Of a DNA stretch of 64,000 bases, positions 60,922 through 64,000 are shown piece after piece. The DNA comes from Pseudomonadota bacterium (GTDB taxonomy: Bacteria > Pseudomonadota > Gammaproteobacteria > Acidiferrobacterales > Acidiferrobacteraceae): assembly GCA_021819245.1 (NCBI GenBank), contig JAKARI010000002.1:61639-125638 (forward strand), written 5' to 3'. The translations under genes and the position numbers were made by a program. The notes beneath the pieces were generated by a model that saw nothing but the letters and a program-made list of their open reading frames with translations, was not told the origin of the DNA and did not search any database. Each line of letters starts with the position of its first letter. Within the stretch, counting starts at the first letter, position 1.

Positions 60922-62095
60922 TCCCGCTCTTCAGCGTCTGCGCGACGAGGGATACTCGGTCGAAATCCGGAACGGATCGGCAGGTCCGATTCTTTTGATT
61001 CACGATGTCCCTTACGTCAATGCGCAACGGCAGGTCTGCCGTGGCACGCTGGTATCGCCCCTGGAACTCAAGTCGGATCAGGCCGCCGAACCGGTACCGG
61101 TCGGCAAGCACCAAGTCTGGTTCATTGGGGAGCACCCGTGCAACCCGGATGGCTCCGTCATTGGGGAAATTCAACACTCATCCGGAAAACAGGACTTCGG
61201 GGGCAATGTAGTGACCGATCACGACTTTTCCGCAAAGCCGCCCAATCAGAAGCCTTACCCGAACTACCACGCCAAGATGACGACCTATGTCAATCTCCTG
61301 CTGGGTCCGGCCCAGCATGTGGAACCCGGAATCACAGCCAAGCTCTTCAAACCCTATGTGAACATGGATGATTCGGTCTTCAAGTATGGCGACTCGGCCA
61401 CCAGCCGGTCAGGAATCGGGGCCGTGGCTAGCAAGTTGGCCATGAACCGGATCGCCATCATTGGGCTGGGCGGGACGGGCTCATATCTCCTCGACCTAGT
61501 AGCCAAGACCCCTGCGCGGGAAATCCACCTCTACGATGGTGATGAGTTCCACCAGCATAATGCTTTCCGGGCACCGGGAGCGCCGGCTTTCGAAGAACTG
61601 GCCGGACCGAAGAAAGTGGATTACTTTGCTGGGATCTACAGCAAGATGCGGCATGGCATCATCCCGCATGCCGTGAACATTACGGCCGAGAATCTTGCGG
61701 AATTGGCCGGCTTCGACTTCGTGTTCGTCTGTGTGGACAAGCCGGTTGTCAGGAAGGTCATCCTTGAAGGACTGAGAGGGCTGGGGGTGCCGTTTATCGA
61801 CGCCGGGATTGACGTGCAGAAGCAGGGCGAAGAAGGGCTTTTCGGTCAATGCCGTGTGACGCTGGGCACGCCGGAAAAGAACGACCACATCGAGAAACGG
61901 ATTTCCTACGAACAGGGTAGGGTTAATGATCTGTACGTCTCGGACATCCAGGTCGCTGACCTGAACGCAATGAACGCCGTGATGGCCGTCCTGCGATGGA
62001 AGAAGTACGCCGGCTTCTATCAGGATGATCAGCGGGAGCATCATTCCGTCTACACTATCGGCATTCACTCGCTAACTAAGGATGAAAAGGCGTGA
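60896..62095 (+). CDS. E1-like ThiF-fold adenylating enzyme with N-terminal DUF6791-like domain
   Basis: N-terminus LQRLRDEGYSVEIRNG...DVPYVNAQRQVCRGTLVSPLEL...HQVWFIGEHPCNPDG; C-terminus IAIIGLGGTGSYLLDLVAKTPAREIHLYDGDEFHQHNAFR, FVFVCVDKPVVRK. Confidence 0.85.
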   Translation: MSAIRIARSPALQRLRDEGYSVEIRNGSAGPILLIHDVPYVNAQRQVCRGTLVSPLELKSDQAAEPVPVGKHQVWFIGEHPCNPDGSVIGEIQHSSGKQDFGGNVVTDHDFSAKPPNQKPYPNYHAKMTTYVNLLLGPAQHVEPGITAKLFKPYVNMDDSVFKYGDSATSRSGIGAVASKLAMNRIAIIGLGGTGSYLLDLVAKTPAREIHLYDGDEFHQHNAFRAPGAPAFEELAGPKKVDYFAGIYSKMRHGIIPHAVNITAENLAELAGFDFVFVCVDKPVVRKVILEGLRGLGVPFIDAGIDVQKQGEEGLFGQCRVTLGTPEKNDHIEKRISYEQGRVNDLYVSDIQVADLNAMNAVMAVLRWKKYAGFYQDDQREHHSVYTIGIHSLTKDEKA

Positions 62096-62544
62096 GGCGC
62101 ACCCGAATCAAGCCCCGCTACGTCGAGTTGATGCCTCCCTCGCTTGAGGAGGGGGTACTCTACATTTCAAAGAAATTCTCGACGGCGGCGCACAAATGTT
62201 GCTGTGGGTGCGGTACCAAGATCGTTACGCCTTTGAAGCCGACGGATTGGGTGCTGACCGAGTCCAGGGCGGGAGTATCCCTTGATCCATCAATTGGTAA
62301 CTGGAACCACCCATGCCAGTCCCATTACGTCATTCGACGGAACCGCGTGGTCTGGGCCGGCCGGATGACCAAGGCTGAAATCAATTACGGACGGTCACTG
62401 AGCGACGCGGCTAAACATTTCTACTATGGAAGGCGCGTGGACGCGCGGAACCTAGTGTCGCCCTTAACCCCATTTACTGAGGAAGTTTCACCTCAGAAGA
62501 AGAAGGGATGGTGGACCAGAATTATCCAATGGTTCCTGCCCTAA
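62092..62544 (+). CDS. DUF6527-like Cys-rich protein
   Basis: LEEGVLYISKKFSTAAHKCCCGCGTKIVTPLKPTDWVL...VSLDPSIGNWNHPCQSHYVIRRNRVVWA; GTGA overlap with E1 stop. Confidence 0.78.
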   Translation: MRRTRIKPRYVELMPPSLEEGVLYISKKFSTAAHKCCCGCGTKIVTPLKPTDWVLTESRAGVSLDPSIGNWNHPCQSHYVIRRNRVVWAGRMTKAEINYGRSLSDAAKHFYYGRRVDARNLVSPLTPFTEEVSPQKKKGWWTRIIQWFLP

Positions 62545-62797
62545 CGGCGTCCCCTCTCATGAGCAGCGGCGCTTCGATCTGGGTTCGATTTGCGGGCAAG
62601 CACGCGAGCCTTGTGCAGGCCACATACACCTGCCGGAGCGTTAAGAAACGCCCTGCGTCATGCGGCACTTTTGCGACACTTCCCATGCACAACAATGCGC
62701 TTTAGTGCACGAAAGGTGGGTAAAAAACGTGATTAACTATATGAAATAACACAGAAGTTTGTGCACAGAGCGGCGTTGCAATGAACTATGGTTCGCC

Positions 62798-62860
62798 CTC
62801 ATAATGCTGAGGTCGGTGGTTCGAGTCCACCCATAGCCACCAATGAAATCAAGCACTTAG
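62798..62860 (+). repeat. Att-like direct repeat copy 2 (duplicated 3' half of tRNA-Met)
   Basis: CTCATAATGCTGAGGTCGGTGGTTCGAGTCCACCCATAGCCACCA identical to 58087-58131, then AAATCAAGCACTTAG shared. Confidence 0.95.
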
Positions 62861-62978
62861 CAACATCTACCTCAGGCGCACGCCCGCCAGACTCCACTGA
62901 GAGCCCGCCTATGGCCCGGGTGAGTGCCTGCGCCATTTGCTAGGCTCATGGCCACAGTCTTCCGTGGACCCCGTAGAT

Positions 62979-64000
62979 ATGGCCTCCATTACGAAAACCA
63001 AAGGCAGGTGGCAGGCGCGCGTGCGCCTCCAAGGGCACAACTTGCAGTGCAAGACCTTCGATGCGCGCCACGAGGCCATGATTTGGGCCCAGGACACGGA
63101 GACGGTGTTGCGCAAACGCTCTCCTGGCGCCGAGGAGGCGCGGCGGCTGGCGACGACGCTGACTCTGCGTGGCATGCTCCAGCGTTATGAGAACGAGGAC
63201 CCCCCGCAAAAGGTCGGCCGAGCGCGAGCGCTACATGATGCGCAATCTGCGGGCCGAGACCGACCTCGTCGACAAACCCATCGGCAAAATTCTTCCCAGC
63301 GACATCAGCACCTGGCTCACCAAACGGCGCCAGTCGGTTGCCGAAGGGACGGCGCTGCGGGAGTGGTGCCTGCTTCAGCATGTGTTCGAGGTGGCGCGCC
63401 GCGACTGGGGCCTGACCGTGGACAACCCGCTCAAGGAGGCGCGGCGCCCGAAGCCCGCGCCCGCGCGGGAGCGGCGCCTGGAGCCCGGCGAAGAAGCCTT
63501 GCTGTTGGCGGCGTGCGGTACGGCGCGCGTCCCCTGGCTTACACCGCTCGTCTGCCTTGCCATCGACACCGCCATGCGTCAGGGTGAACTCCTGTCGCTC
63601 ACATGGGCGGATGTCAGCGCGGACAGGAAGTATGTGACTCTTGCCAGTCAATCGACGAAGACCTCGAAGGCGCGCACCGTGCCTCTTAGCCCACGAAACC
63701 AGCGCATGCTGGCGAGCCTGCGACCTAGGGACGCGTCCCCCTCAGGCCGTCTGTTTTCCTTGACGCGAAATGCCGTCCGGCTTGCGTGGACGCGCACGCG
63801 AGAGCGTGCCGGCCTTACCGATTTGCGCTTCCATGACTTGCACCACGAAGCGACCAGCCGCTTCTTTGAGATGGGGCTCGACACCATGGGGGTCGCTGCC
63901 ATACCCGGCCACGAGACACTGGAGATGCTGAAGCGCTATGCGCATCTGCGCACAAAGAACATCGCCGAAAAATTGAAGTGGCCGCCCGATGTGCGTGCCG
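62979..64000 (+). pseudogene. Tyrosine recombinase/integrase, apparently frameshifted, truncated by window end
   Basis: MASITKTKGRWQARVRLQGHNLQCKTFDARHEAMIWAQDTE (frame 1); after ~63213 continues in another frame SAERERYMMRNLRAETDLVDKPIGKILPSDISTWL...DTAMRQGELLSLTWADV...FHDLHHEATSRFFEMGLDTMGVAAIPGH. Confidence 0.8.

Noticed and set aside
62508-62705. 65-aa plus ORF after the DUF6527-like gene
   Set aside because: Overlaps the previous gene end, no RBS or family resemblance; treated as non-coding island tail
62798-62842. Second tRNA-Met gene
   Set aside because: Only the 3' half is present; no 5' acceptor strand or D-arm, so it is an att duplication, not a tRNA

Overview
This is a GC-rich gammaproteobacterial chromosome segment, probably from an acidophilic chemolithotroph (inferred from the secreted DsrE proteins plus porin and the P3A proton ATPase). 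Most of it is conserved housekeeping sequence: a Gld-type ABC exporter, hemCDXY, argH/algZ-algR, purT, lon, cyaY, lptM-lysA-dapF-DUF484-xerC-hslVU, an H+-ATPase, argB-slmA, moeB-prmC-prfA-hemA, and lolB-ispE-tRNA(Gln)[14 protein letters not shown]. Accessory material includes an intact VapBC, a decayed VapBC, a Phd/PIN pair, a gene graveyard at about 16.5-20 kb (decayed MarR and PLP aminotransferase genes plus a probable group II intron 3' remnant), and a decayed GT2 gene. The strongest signal is a small genomic island of about 4.7 kb. It is inserted in the anticodon loop of a tRNA-Met gene and bounded by a 45-bp perfect direct repeat (58087-58131 and 62798-62842). It carries two divergent three-gene operons. 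The plus operon is a single-domain multiubiquitin-like protein, a DUF6791-like/ThiF E1 and a Cys-rich DUF6527-like protein. The minus operon is a TIGR04255-like protein, an HTH protein and a zeta/COG4185-like P-loop kinase with no ATG/GTG/TTG start codon. A second att-adjacent tyrosine integrase, apparently frameshifted, follows and runs off the window. All family calls were made by eye from translated motifs; no searches were run.
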